From Acidimicrobiaceae bacterium (lineage in GTDB: Bacteria > Actinomycetota > Acidimicrobiia > Acidimicrobiales > RAAP-2): a DNA stretch of 34,453 nt. The translations under genes were made by a program, and so were the position numbers. Of this stretch, positions 7,027 to 13,550 are shown one piece after another (within the stretch, counting starts at the first letter, position 1; every line of letters starts with the position of its first letter). The stretch is taken from positions 1 through 34,453 of the forward strand of contig PLNQ01000060.1 of assembly GCA_003141815.1 (NCBI GenBank), written 5' to 3'. The notes under the pieces are model-generated. The model was not told the DNA's origin, did not search any database, and was given only the letters and a program-made list of their open reading frames with translations.

Positions 7027-7857
7027 CTGAGTACAACACGACGCGGTGCGCTACGGCGCCCGCGGATTCTTCGTACCACGCTGGCCGGGTTGGCCATCTC
7101 CTTGGTACTTCTTGCGCCGGGCTCCGTCGGCGCCGCAACGAAGCACGCCCCGGTGCGCATGCCCAACCTCATTGGTCACAGTCGCGTGCAGGTGTATCGA
7201 ATGATGCGCAACGACGGTCTCTACTTTCAAACGCGCGGACCGGGTAGCGCCAACGATCACTGGGCGGCCATTACGGCCCAGTCGCCGCGTCCCGGCGTCG
7301 CTATCGCCTGGCACGCACAAGCGACCTTGACGGTCACGACCCAGTCGCCCCGCGGCCCGCGGGCGGTCCCACGCCTCACGGGGCTCACGAAGGCCGGCGT
7401 CTACGCCGCGATGCGCCGCGCGCAGCTTTTCTTTAAGACCGTCGGACCAGGGAGTACGAACGGTACCTGGACCGTCGCCTTGAGCCAGTCGCCGGCACCC
7501 GGCACCCGTGTGCGATGGCACGAGGAGATCACGGTTCACGTGAGTACCCACCGTCCCGTGGTGGCAGTGAAAAAGAGAACTCCGGTGAAGGTGACGGCCG
7601 TCGTCATCAACGGCTCGGGCTTCAAGATCGGCGTGGCGACGTGGTACAACTACGTCCCTGGTCGTTGCGCAACGTGGTACTTACCAAAGGGCACGAGGAT
7701 CACCGTCACCGACTTAGAGACCAGAAAATCGATCACGTGCATCATCACCGACCGCGAGGACCAGGGCAGCAATCGCGTCGTCGATCTCAACGAAACGCAG
7801 TTCGCGCAATTGGCGCCACTCGCGCAAGGTGTAATTAGTGTCAAAGTCTCTTGGTGA
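7027..7857 (+). CDS. Secreted PASTA-PASTA-RlpA-like (double-psi beta-barrel) cell-wall protein
   Basis: Probably acts at the peptidoglycan outside the membrane. After a basic N-terminus and a hydrophobic segment (LAGLAISLVLLAPGSVGA), two PASTA domains follow at about residues 45-105 and 110-170. These bind peptidoglycan or muropeptides in other proteins. They share GPGS and AQSPxPG-like motifs and look like a recent duplication. The C-terminal 80 residues are an RlpA/expansin-like double-psi barrel: GVATWYNY, CATWYLPKGTRITVTD, ITDRED and NRVVDLNETQF, keeping the acidic residue of the lytic domain. No ATG, GTG or in-frame TTG precedes the signal segment. The only start with good spacing to GGAGGA is CTG at 7027, and a TTG at 7090 would cut the signal peptide. 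It fills the slot of rpfB in mycobacteria. Confidence 0.85.
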   Translation: MSTTRRGALRRPRILRTTLAGLAISLVLLAPGSVGAATKHAPVRMPNLIGHSRVQVYRMMRNDGLYFQTRGPGSANDHWAAITAQSPRPGVAIAWHAQATLTVTTQSPRGPRAVPRLTGLTKAGVYAAMRRAQLFFKTVGPGSTNGTWTVALSQSPAPGTRVRWHEEITVHVSTHRPVVAVKKRTPVKVTAVVINGSGFKIGVATWYNYVPGRCATWYLPKGTRITVTDLETRKSITCIITDREDQGSNRVVDLNETQFAQLAPLAQGVISVKVSW

Positions 7858-8669
7858 CCCATACGCGTAGTGCGCTCGTCGCGTTGCTTCAAGACCACGG
7901 ACTGAAACCCTCGAGAGCCCTCGGCCAGAACTTCGTCGTGGACCCCAACACCGTGCGACGCATCGCGCGCCTCTCGGGCGTTGGTCCTGGTGATCAGGTA
8001 CTCGAGATCGGCGCGGGCCTTGGTTCGCTGACGCTCGCCCTCGTCGAGACCGGCGCGACGGTGCGCGCCATGGAGATCGATCGTTACCTGATCGAGCCCC
8101 TGCGCTCGGTCGTCGAACCGTACGGCGTGCGCGTCCATCACGTGGACGCCCTCAACGCCGACTACGACGAGATCCTCGGCGGTAAGCCCGCCGTCGTTGT
8201 GGCGAACTTGCCCTACAACGTGGCGACGCCGCTCGTGCTGCATCTCTTAGAGAGTCAGCCGCTGATCCGACGACTGCTCGTCATGGTGCAAAAGGAAGTG
8301 GGCGAGCGAATGGCGGCGCACGCCGGTGACGAAGCATACGGCGCGGTGTCGCTCCGCATGCAGTACTTCGCTGACGCCAAAGTCGTCGGAAAGGTCTCCC
8401 CGTCAGTCTTCGTACCTAAACCCAACGTCGACTCAGTCCTCGTCTCATTGGTGCGTCGCGACCAGGTACGCGTCGACCCGGCGCTCGTCAGCGAAGACGA
8501 GCTCTTTTCCGTTATTCGTACGGCTTTTGGCCAACGACGCAAGATGTTGCGTCGCTCGCTCTCCGCCTGGACGAGTGAGGGCGTCTTCGAACGCTCCGGC
8601 GTCGCCGAGACCCGCCGACCCGAGGAGTTGACGCTCGAAGAGTTCGCGGCCCTAGTGGCGGCAAAGTGA
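7854..8669 (+). CDS. rsmA: 16S rRNA dimethyladenosine transferase RsmA (KsgA)
   Basis: Dimethylates the two adjacent adenosines near the 3' end of 16S rRNA (A1518/A1519) late in small-subunit assembly. The 271 aa protein shows SRALGQNFVVDPNTVRRI, the SAM-binding LEIGAGLGSLT, the acidic AMEIDRYL, the NLPYNVATP catalytic motif and VFVPKPNVDSVLV, with the helical C-terminal domain. The GTG at 7854 overlaps the upstream stop (GTGA). A TTG three bases earlier is also possible. Its own stop overlaps ispE by GTGA, so the 7027 gene, rsmA and ispE are coupled in one operon. Confidence 0.96.
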   Translation: MTHTRSALVALLQDHGLKPSRALGQNFVVDPNTVRRIARLSGVGPGDQVLEIGAGLGSLTLALVETGATVRAMEIDRYLIEPLRSVVEPYGVRVHHVDALNADYDEILGGKPAVVVANLPYNVATPLVLHLLESQPLIRRLLVMVQKEVGERMAAHAGDEAYGAVSLRMQYFADAKVVGKVSPSVFVPKPNVDSVLVSLVRRDQVRVDPALVSEDELFSVIRTAFGQRRKMLRRSLSAWTSEGVFERSGVAETRRPEELTLEEFAALVAAK

Positions 8670-9421
8670 TTGAGCTGCTGGCCCCAGCGAAATTGACGTG
8701 GTACCTCGACGTCACCCGTCGGCGCGACGACGGCTTTCACGAGTTGCGCTCCGAGATGGTCACGGTGGACTTCGCGGACCGCCTCGACGTCGACGAAGCG
8801 GGCGACTCGCTACGCCTCGAAGGTCCCTTTTCCGAGATTCCCCTCGACCAGCACAATCTCGTCACGCGTGCGCTCAACCTGGTCGAACGACGCGCTGGCG
8901 TGACGTTGCATAAGGTCATTCCGCCCGGTGGAGGACTCGGTGGGGGCAGCGCCGACGCCGCAGCGATCCTTCGTTGGGCCGGGGGCGTCAGTAGTGAGGC
9001 AGCGCTCTCGCTCGGTGGCGACGTGCCGTTCTGTCAAGTGGGGGGTCGCGCACTCGTCGAGGGCGTGGGCGAGCGCGTGACGCCGCTGCCCTTCGAACCC
9101 CGAGAGGTCACGTTGATTCTGCTCGGTTTTGGCGTGAACACACGCGAGTGCTACCAGGCCTTCGACGAACTCGTCGACGGGGGCGAGCGGCCTGACGGGC
9201 GAAATCAACTCGAGGCGGCGGCGCGCCTCGTCGAGCCGCGACTGGGCGAAACCATGGACTGGCTGGGCGCGACGCTCGAGAATCGGGTCCACCTCGCGGG
9301 GTCGGGATCGACACTCTTCGTCGAAGGTCATCTCGAGCGCGGCGTCGAGACGTGGGACGTGTTGGGTCCCGAGGGTGTCGTTCAGTTTCGCCAGACCATC
9401 ACCACGCCGTCAGTGGCGTAG
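8666..9421 (+). CDS. ispE: 4-diphosphocytidyl-2-C-methyl-D-erythritol kinase
   Basis: An ATP-dependent GHMP kinase of the MEP isoprenoid pathway that phosphorylates CDP-ME. The 251 aa protein is on the short side for the family (about 280-310). It has APAKLTWYLDVTRRRDDGFHEL, the ATP-binding glycine loop PPGGGLGGGSADAA, GGDVPFC and the late LAGSGSTLF. The usual GAGLAGG start of the loop is GGGLGGG here. The GTG start overlaps the rsmA stop. The operon ends here, with bS22 converging from the other strand 6 nt later. Confidence 0.93.
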   Translation: MIELLAPAKLTWYLDVTRRRDDGFHELRSEMVTVDFADRLDVDEAGDSLRLEGPFSEIPLDQHNLVTRALNLVERRAGVTLHKVIPPGGGLGGGSADAAAILRWAGGVSSEAALSLGGDVPFCQVGGRALVEGVGERVTPLPFEPREVTLILLGFGVNTRECYQAFDELVDGGERPDGRNQLEAAARLVEPRLGETMDWLGATLENRVHLAGSGSTLFVEGHLERGVETWDVLGPEGVVQFRQTITTPSVA

Positions 9422-9427
9422 GTAGAA

Positions 9428-9529
9428 CTATTTGCCGGCAGCGCGACGCTGGAAGCGGGTTCGCTTCAGCATCTTCTTGTGCTTCTTCTTGCGCATGCGC
9501 TTACGGCGCTTCTTAATTAGTGATCCCAT
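9428..9529 (-). CDS. 30S ribosomal protein bS22 (AURKAIP1/COX24-type, 33 aa)
   Basis: A 33-codon gene. The product begins MGSLIKKRRKRMRKKKHKK and ends RTRFQRRAAGK. This is the AURKAIP1/COX24 signature (GSxIKKRRKRMxKKKHxK) of bS22, a tiny small-subunit protein seen in mycobacterial ribosome structures and shared with mitochondrial ribosomes. It is a single-gene unit opposite its neighbours, like the bL37-like gene at 3568-3651. A TAAGGT hexamer lies 10 nt before the ATG with no ribosome binding site, so the leader is at most a few bases. Confidence 0.92.
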   Translation of the reverse strand: MGSLIKKRRKRMRKKKHKKMLKRTRFQRRAAGK

Positions 9530-9539
9530 GGCTCGTAGA

Positions 9540-9545
9540 ACCTTA
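9540..9545 (-). promoter_or_regulatory. -10 element of bS22
   Basis: TAAGGT on the minus strand, preceded by CCTAG, lies 10 nt before the ATG. It resembles the CCTAG-TAACAT and CCTAG-TAACGT contexts of the bL37-like gene and eno. Confidence 0.4.
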
Positions 9546-9583
9546 CTAGGTTTTATCTAGGGACTTTTTTCAGAGGAGACGAC

Positions 9584-9952
9584 GTGCCCTGGCAACTCCA
9601 TCACGTGCAACTCGCCATTCCCCCCGGTGAAGAGGGTCATTGCGACGAGTTCTACGTGACCTTGTTGGGATTTGAAGAGCAAGTCAAGTCACCCCAGCAG
9701 GCCGCGCGCGGTGGCCGCTGGTACCAACGAGACGAGGCGGCCCTGCACCTCGGAGTCGAAGAAGATTTCCGTCCGGCGAAGAAGGCACATCCCGCCCTCG
9801 CCATTGAGAACTTCGACGAAATAGTCGCGCGCCTGACGGGCGCGGGTGTTGACGTCCGCTTCGATGACACAATTCCCGGTCGACGCCATTGTTACGTCGA
9901 CGACCCCGTGGGCAACCGGCTCGAGCTGATCGACGCCGCTAGTTCTCGCTGA
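9584..9952 (+). CDS. VOC-superfamily (glyoxalase/bleomycin-resistance-like) protein
   Basis: A 122 aa single-domain protein of the vicinal-oxygen-chelate fold, a family of metal-dependent lyases, dioxygenases and binding proteins. Seen are the N-terminal HHVQLAIPPG strand with the first His, FYVTLLGFEE, the central ALHLGVEEDF segment, and the terminal HCYVDDPVGNRLELI pattern with the conserved Glu. The substrate cannot be predicted. The start GTG has a strong AGAGGAGA site 6 nt upstream, so unlike many genes here it has a true leader, with TAGGTT at about 9547-9552 as a possible -10. It ends overlapping the convergent ferredoxin gene by 14 bp. Confidence 0.85.
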   Translation: MPWQLHHVQLAIPPGEEGHCDEFYVTLLGFEEQVKSPQQAARGGRWYQRDEAALHLGVEEDFRPAKKAHPALAIENFDEIVARLTGAGVDVRFDDTIPGRRHCYVDDPVGNRLELIDAASSR

Positions 9953-10178
9953 CGCGCTCGATACGCAGCGCCTGGCGTGGACAACCGCGCACCGCGAAGC
10001 GTGCCGATTCGAGAGTGGCGAGATCGCTCAAGGGCGTCGGCTCTCTTTTGATAATGGGATAGCCCCACTCGTCCATGCTCACGAGCTCCGGTGCCAGTTC
10101 GTGGCAGTGGCCAAAGCCGTCACAGAGGATTGGGTTCACTCGAAGGTAAAAGACGCCCGCGCGTCGTCTCACTCCCAT
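9939..10178 (-). CDS. Small 3Fe-4S-type ferredoxin
   Basis: A soluble one-electron carrier of about 79 aa. The cysteine pattern is CDGFGHC near residue 20 and a final CPRQAL near residue 67, three ligands in all, with the fourth position occupied by other residues. That is the pattern of [3Fe-4S] ferredoxins of the Fer4_13 type that often serve P450s or oxidoreductases in actinobacteria. It is last in the redox cassette. Its start overlaps the stop of the NuoF-like gene (either ATG at 10178 or GTG at 10172, the latter as GTGA), so it is co-translated and is the likely partner of that protein. Confidence 0.85.
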   Translation of the reverse strand: MGVRRRAGVFYLRVNPILCDGFGHCHELAPELVSMDEWGYPIIKREPTPLSDLATLESARFAVRGCPRQALRIERVSEN

Positions 10179-11446
10179 ATGAGCTCGCTCTCTTTTTCCA
10201 GTCGCGGTACCGCGACGAAGAACTTCCCCGAACGCGAGGCATTGCAGGGCGCCCCGCGCGCGTGACCCTGAAAGTCCCCGGCGAAGACGCGAAGAGCCGA
10301 TCGGACCAGGCGCACTACCCCGTCGGGGTGGCGACAGGCGCCGCGGCCGTCGATGACTCCACAACGGTGTTCGAGTCGCTGGAGGGCCTGAGACGAGTTT
10401 CGTTTTCCGGCGACGACTTCGGCGAGATCGTCACTCAGGGCGGGAAGTCCAAAGGCGCACGGTCCGCACTGACGCGCGCTCTCGTTGGCCATCCATTTGA
10501 CGACGCGTTGCGTCTCCATGACCCCACAGCCCTCGCGTCCGAGCGCCACGATGATCCCCGCGCCCACCGTCGCGCCCCACTGCGCCAGGGATTCGTTGTC
10601 GTAGGGCGTGTCGAGGTGCGCGGCGTCCAGCCACGAGCCCCCGTAGCCACCGAGCAGCAACGCTTGGGGGTCGGCGTCGGCGTCGGCGAAGTTGAGGACG
10701 GTTCGAAGCGTCATGCCCGCGACGACCTCGAGGACCTTTGGACGCTCGACGGCGCCCGTGACCGTAACGAGCGTCGATCCCGGACTGATCGTGGTCCCGA
10801 GGGTGCGAAACCACGCGGCGCCAAATCGACCGATCAGCGCGACGTGGGCGCAGGTCTCGACGTTGTCGAGTAACACCGCGTGATGGCGGATCTTGAGGAT
10901 GGAGGGACGCTGGGGACGGTACTGGGGGAGTGACTCGTTGTCGTTGAGCCAGTGCACCAGCGCCGACTCCTCGCCGGCGACGTAACGCCACGGTGCCGTT
11001 TCGAGTTTGAACTGCGGCCCGCGGGCACCAACGCGCGCTCGTTCGTCGAGTGCGCGTTGCACGTTGCCCACGGCGGTGGGATTGTCGCGCGACACGCACA
11101 CGATGACGTCTTTGGCGCCGATGATCGAGGCGAGGATCGCCGCGCCGTCAAGCACGAGGTGCGGGTTCGTGCTGAGCAACGTCGAATCCTTGTACGAAAC
11201 GGGTTCGCCCTCCATTGCGTTGACGACGACCACCTTGTTGTGGCCGCGCTGGTCACGCAGGAGTCGGGCTTTACGAGCGGTGGGAAAGGCGGCGCCGCCG
11301 CGACCAGTGAGGCCCGAGGCCTCGAGTTCGTCGAGGAGCGACGCAACTTTGACGGTCGTCGCGAAGGTCGCTTCGTGCTGTCCGAGCGTCAATGGGGTGC
11401 CCGGCGTCCCGTTGAGAAGACGAGGGAGTTCTTGCGCGAGCATCAT
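10169..11446 (-). CDS. NuoF-like NAD(P)H/FMN/iron-sulfur oxidoreductase with SLBB domain
   Basis: Resembles the electron-input subunit of complex I and of RnfC/HoxF-type enzymes: NADH and FMN sites, an SLBB domain, then an iron-sulfur domain. Seen are LTGRGGAAFPTARKARLL (FMN/NADH glycine loop), NAMEGEPVSYKD, YVAGEESALVHWL, SLBB strands VTVTGAVERPKVLEV, and a C-terminal ESARQCGPCAFG followed by HRCGVIDGRGACRHPDG. In NuoF the cluster motif is ESCGxCxPC, so the first Cys is Ala here; the extra Cys in HRCG may replace it. The 425 aa length fits. No other complex I subunit is nearby. It overlaps the membrane-protein gene (ATGA) and the ferredoxin gene, suggesting one electron-transfer complex. Confidence 0.85.
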   Translation of the reverse strand: MMLAQELPRLLNGTPGTPLTLGQHEATFATTVKVASLLDELEASGLTGRGGAAFPTARKARLLRDQRGHNKVVVVNAMEGEPVSYKDSTLLSTNPHLVLDGAAILASIIGAKDVIVCVSRDNPTAVGNVQRALDERARVGARGPQFKLETAPWRYVAGEESALVHWLNDNESLPQYRPQRPSILKIRHHAVLLDNVETCAHVALIGRFGAAWFRTLGTTISPGSTLVTVTGAVERPKVLEVVAGMTLRTVLNFADADADPQALLLGGYGGSWLDAAHLDTPYDNESLAQWGATVGAGIIVALGREGCGVMETQRVVKWMANESARQCGPCAFGLPALSDDLAEVVAGKRNSSQALQRLEHRCGVIDGRGACRHPDGVVRLVRSALRVFAGDFQGHARGAPCNASRSGKFFVAVPRLEKESELIWE

Positions 11447-12177
11447 CGGCGCTTCTTCGATCGGCTAGGGGCCTGACTTCGAGGGAAGGACTGCGCTTTG
11501 GCGCTCGTTCCAGGGGGTGTGGCCGCGCTGGGCTCACTGCGGGGGAATGAGGACGACGCCTTCGTTGACACCGGCCGGGGCGTCGCTGGTGCGGGACCTT
11601 TGCTCGCGGCGAGCGGGGAGAGTGCGGTACGCCCTGCGGCGCGAGTGGGGCGCTTGAAGTAGCGCAAGAGAGCGGCGGCGAGCACGCACGTTGCGCAGGC
11701 CGCCACGACGGCTAGACCGACACCGCTCTTGGCGTCGGTGCCTGTGAGGTAGGCGTGCAGGATGGCACTCGAAAAGGCCAACCAGCTGAACCAGTGGATG
11801 AAGCGCCACGTCTCGTTCTTCACGCGAACCTTCAAGAGGCTCGAGATCCAGACGGCGAGGATGAGGTCGAAGGCCACCGCGCCCAGCGCCACGCCGACGC
11901 GACGGTAGGCGGACGTCATGGGCACAAGCACCGAAATCCAACCGGTGGGTACGTAGGAGTCGATCACCGTGGTCGTGATGTGTAGAGCCAGAAAGATCAT
12001 CGCGACGATGGAAACGGAGCGGTGCAGTTCGTTGACCTCGAAACGCCCCACGACGGTACCCCCGACACGGTTCGCCACGAGCGTGCCCAAGGTCACGACG
12101 AGCGTGAAGAGCACGAGCGTCACCATCCCGGTGGCCCTCGTCGTGTACCAGAGGTAGGGCGTGGTGAGGGCGATCAC
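11443..12177 (-). CDS. Ferric-reductase-like di-heme transmembrane protein
   Basis: A 244 aa membrane protein with about five or six helices in the first 170 residues, of the ferric reductase-like transmembrane (cytochrome b) type. Two helices carry histidine pairs spaced for stacked b hemes: ELHRSVSIVAMIFLALH (His-x13-His) and IHWFSWLAFSSAILH (His-x12-His). Residues 170-244 form a Pro/Ser/Ala-rich, basic tail, probably disordered and cytoplasmic. It has no FAD/NAD-binding reductase domain of its own, so electrons must come from a partner; the adjacent NuoF-like protein and ferredoxin are the obvious ones. It overlaps ApbE upstream (GTGA) and the NuoF-like gene downstream (ATGA). Confidence 0.85.
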   Translation of the reverse strand: MIALTTPYLWYTTRATGMVTLVLFTLVVTLGTLVANRVGGTVVGRFEVNELHRSVSIVAMIFLALHITTTVIDSYVPTGWISVLVPMTSAYRRVGVALGAVAFDLILAVWISSLLKVRVKNETWRFIHWFSWLAFSSAILHAYLTGTDAKSGVGLAVVAACATCVLAAALLRYFKRPTRAAGRTALSPLAASKGPAPATPRPVSTKASSSFPRSEPSAATPPGTSAKAQSFPRSQAPSRSKKRR

Positions 12178-13073
12178 GCGGACACCTCGTCGAGGGGCCA
12201 GCCGCCAACGAACTCGACGCTGCCGTCGTTGCGCACGAAACGCCCCGACCAGCCGGCTTGGGCGACGTGGTAGCCGGCGTCCTCACCCCAGAGCAGTGAC
12301 GCGGTGGCGAAGGCGTTGGCGAGCACGCAGTTGCGGGCCGAGACCGTGGCGGTGGCGTACGGGCCCACCGCGTAGCTCCCCGTGCGTGGATCGACGATGT
12401 GATTGACGATCTGTCCACTCGCGCGCCACGTGCGCGCAGTAGTGGACGACGTCGCGATACCGCCGTCGTGGATCGCGACACGCGGTTCCTTGCCGTCAAG
12501 CTCGAGTGAGTCGCTAAGGCCAATGGCCCAGAGTCCCTGGGGCCCTCGACCGCGAACCGCGACGTCGCCGCCGACTTCGACGACGACGCCGCCCGTGGGC
12601 GCCACGTCGTTCGCGATCAAGTCGGCCACGAGCGCTTTCGCGCTCGCGCCGAGGTCGAGTTGACAGCCGGGCGCGAGCATCACCGTGTGCTCAGCGCGAT
12701 CGAGGTCGAAGGCGCTCGCGCCGACGCCCTTCACCGGTTCGGCGAGGGTGATGTCGCCGCGACCTTTCAGTTCGTCGTAGTCGACGTCGTAACCAAGCGC
12801 CAAGAGGGCGGGCAGCACGCTGGGGTCGCAAAGTCCTTGGGTGGCCTCATGCGCCAGGAGCGCGGCGCTGAGAGCGAGTTCCAACGTGGCGCTGATCGCC
12901 ACGGTCTCACCGGCGCGAGCGTTCACTCGTGAGATCTCCGAATCGTCTCGAAAGCGATTGCACGCACCATCAAACTCGTTGAGCCAGTGCCATAGTCGTT
13001 CTTGGGCGAAGTTTAACTGGTGCTCGTTTTCGGTGACGAGCGTTCCGCTGAGCCCCCAGATCTGGAAGTTCAT
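12174..13073 (-). CDS. apbE: ApbE-family FAD:protein FMN transferase
   Basis: Transfers FMN from FAD onto a Ser/Thr of a target protein, forming a covalently flavinylated redox carrier. The 299 aa protein matches the family: NRFRDDSEISRVN early on, GLCDPSVLPALLALGYD, LDLGASAKALVAD (usually LDLGGIAKG), VVEVGGDVAVRG, IVNHIVDPRTG and a late ANAFATASLLWG where many homologs have ADALATA. There is no signal peptide or lipobox, unlike Gram-negative ApbE. No protein in the cassette shows a clear flavinylation motif (S/T-G-A-S/T), so the acceptor must lie elsewhere or be cryptic. It is 7 nt after the Thr-rich gene and coupled to the heme protein. Confidence 0.93.
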   Translation of the reverse strand: MNFQIWGLSGTLVTENEHQLNFAQERLWHWLNEFDGACNRFRDDSEISRVNARAGETVAISATLELALSAALLAHEATQGLCDPSVLPALLALGYDVDYDELKGRGDITLAEPVKGVGASAFDLDRAEHTVMLAPGCQLDLGASAKALVADLIANDVAPTGGVVVEVGGDVAVRGRGPQGLWAIGLSDSLELDGKEPRVAIHDGGIATSSTTARTWRASGQIVNHIVDPRTGSYAVGPYATATVSARNCVLANAFATASLLWGEDAGYHVAQAGWSGRFVRNDGSVEFVGGWPLDEVSA

Positions 13074-13080
13074 GGCGCTG

Positions 13081-13464
13081 CTAGTGGCAGGTCACTTGAC
13101 CAGACGGTGAGGTGGTGCACACCGTCGTCGTCGTGACCGGCGCCGTGGTCGGGACCGTCGTACTGGGAGTAGTGGGCGTCGTCACTGGTTTCGTCGTGGT
13201 CGAACCCGACGAATCGTCGGATTCTGACGAGCTGGAAGTGGAAGGCGTGGTCGTCGTGGGGGTGTCGTCCGACGTCGTGGACGTGCTACTTGTCGTTGAG
13301 GGAACGGTGGTGGGTGTCGAGACGATGGGCTTCGCCGCACCGGCTAAGTACACGACGGCGACGCCAGAGAGTACGCCCGAGCCCAGAAGGAGGGCCTGGG
13401 TGAGGCGACGGACTCGTGCGAATCGACGATCGCGTTGCTGGGGGGTGCGGGCAGCTGGTGTCAT
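13081..13464 (-). CDS. Thr/Ser-rich membrane-anchored protein at head of redox cassette
   Basis: Not recognised as a family. The 127 aa product has a basic N-terminus (about residues 1-22), one hydrophobic helix at about 24-46, then about 75 residues made almost entirely of Thr, Ser, Pro and Asp. It ends VCTTSPSGQVTCH, with two cysteines near the C-terminus. Topology suggests an outward-facing, probably glycosylated stalk. A ribosome binding site (AAGGAAA) precedes the ATG. It ends 7 nt before apbE, so it is the first gene of the redox cassette or of an extended operon with the kinase. It could be a wall-spanning linker or a truncated relic of an FMN-binding protein; both are guesses. Confidence 0.75.
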   Translation of the reverse strand: MTPAARTPQQRDRRFARVRRLTQALLLGSGVLSGVAVVYLAGAAKPIVSTPTTVPSTTSSTSTTSDDTPTTTTPSTSSSSESDDSSGSTTTKPVTTPTTPSTTVPTTAPVTTTTVCTTSPSGQVTCH

Positions 13465-13550
13465 AAGGTTTCCTTAGGTCCCAGTCTTGTTGGTCATTCT
13501 TAAGACGTGACATCGTCGTTATAAGAAGATTGACAAAATTCGCTTCGCGA

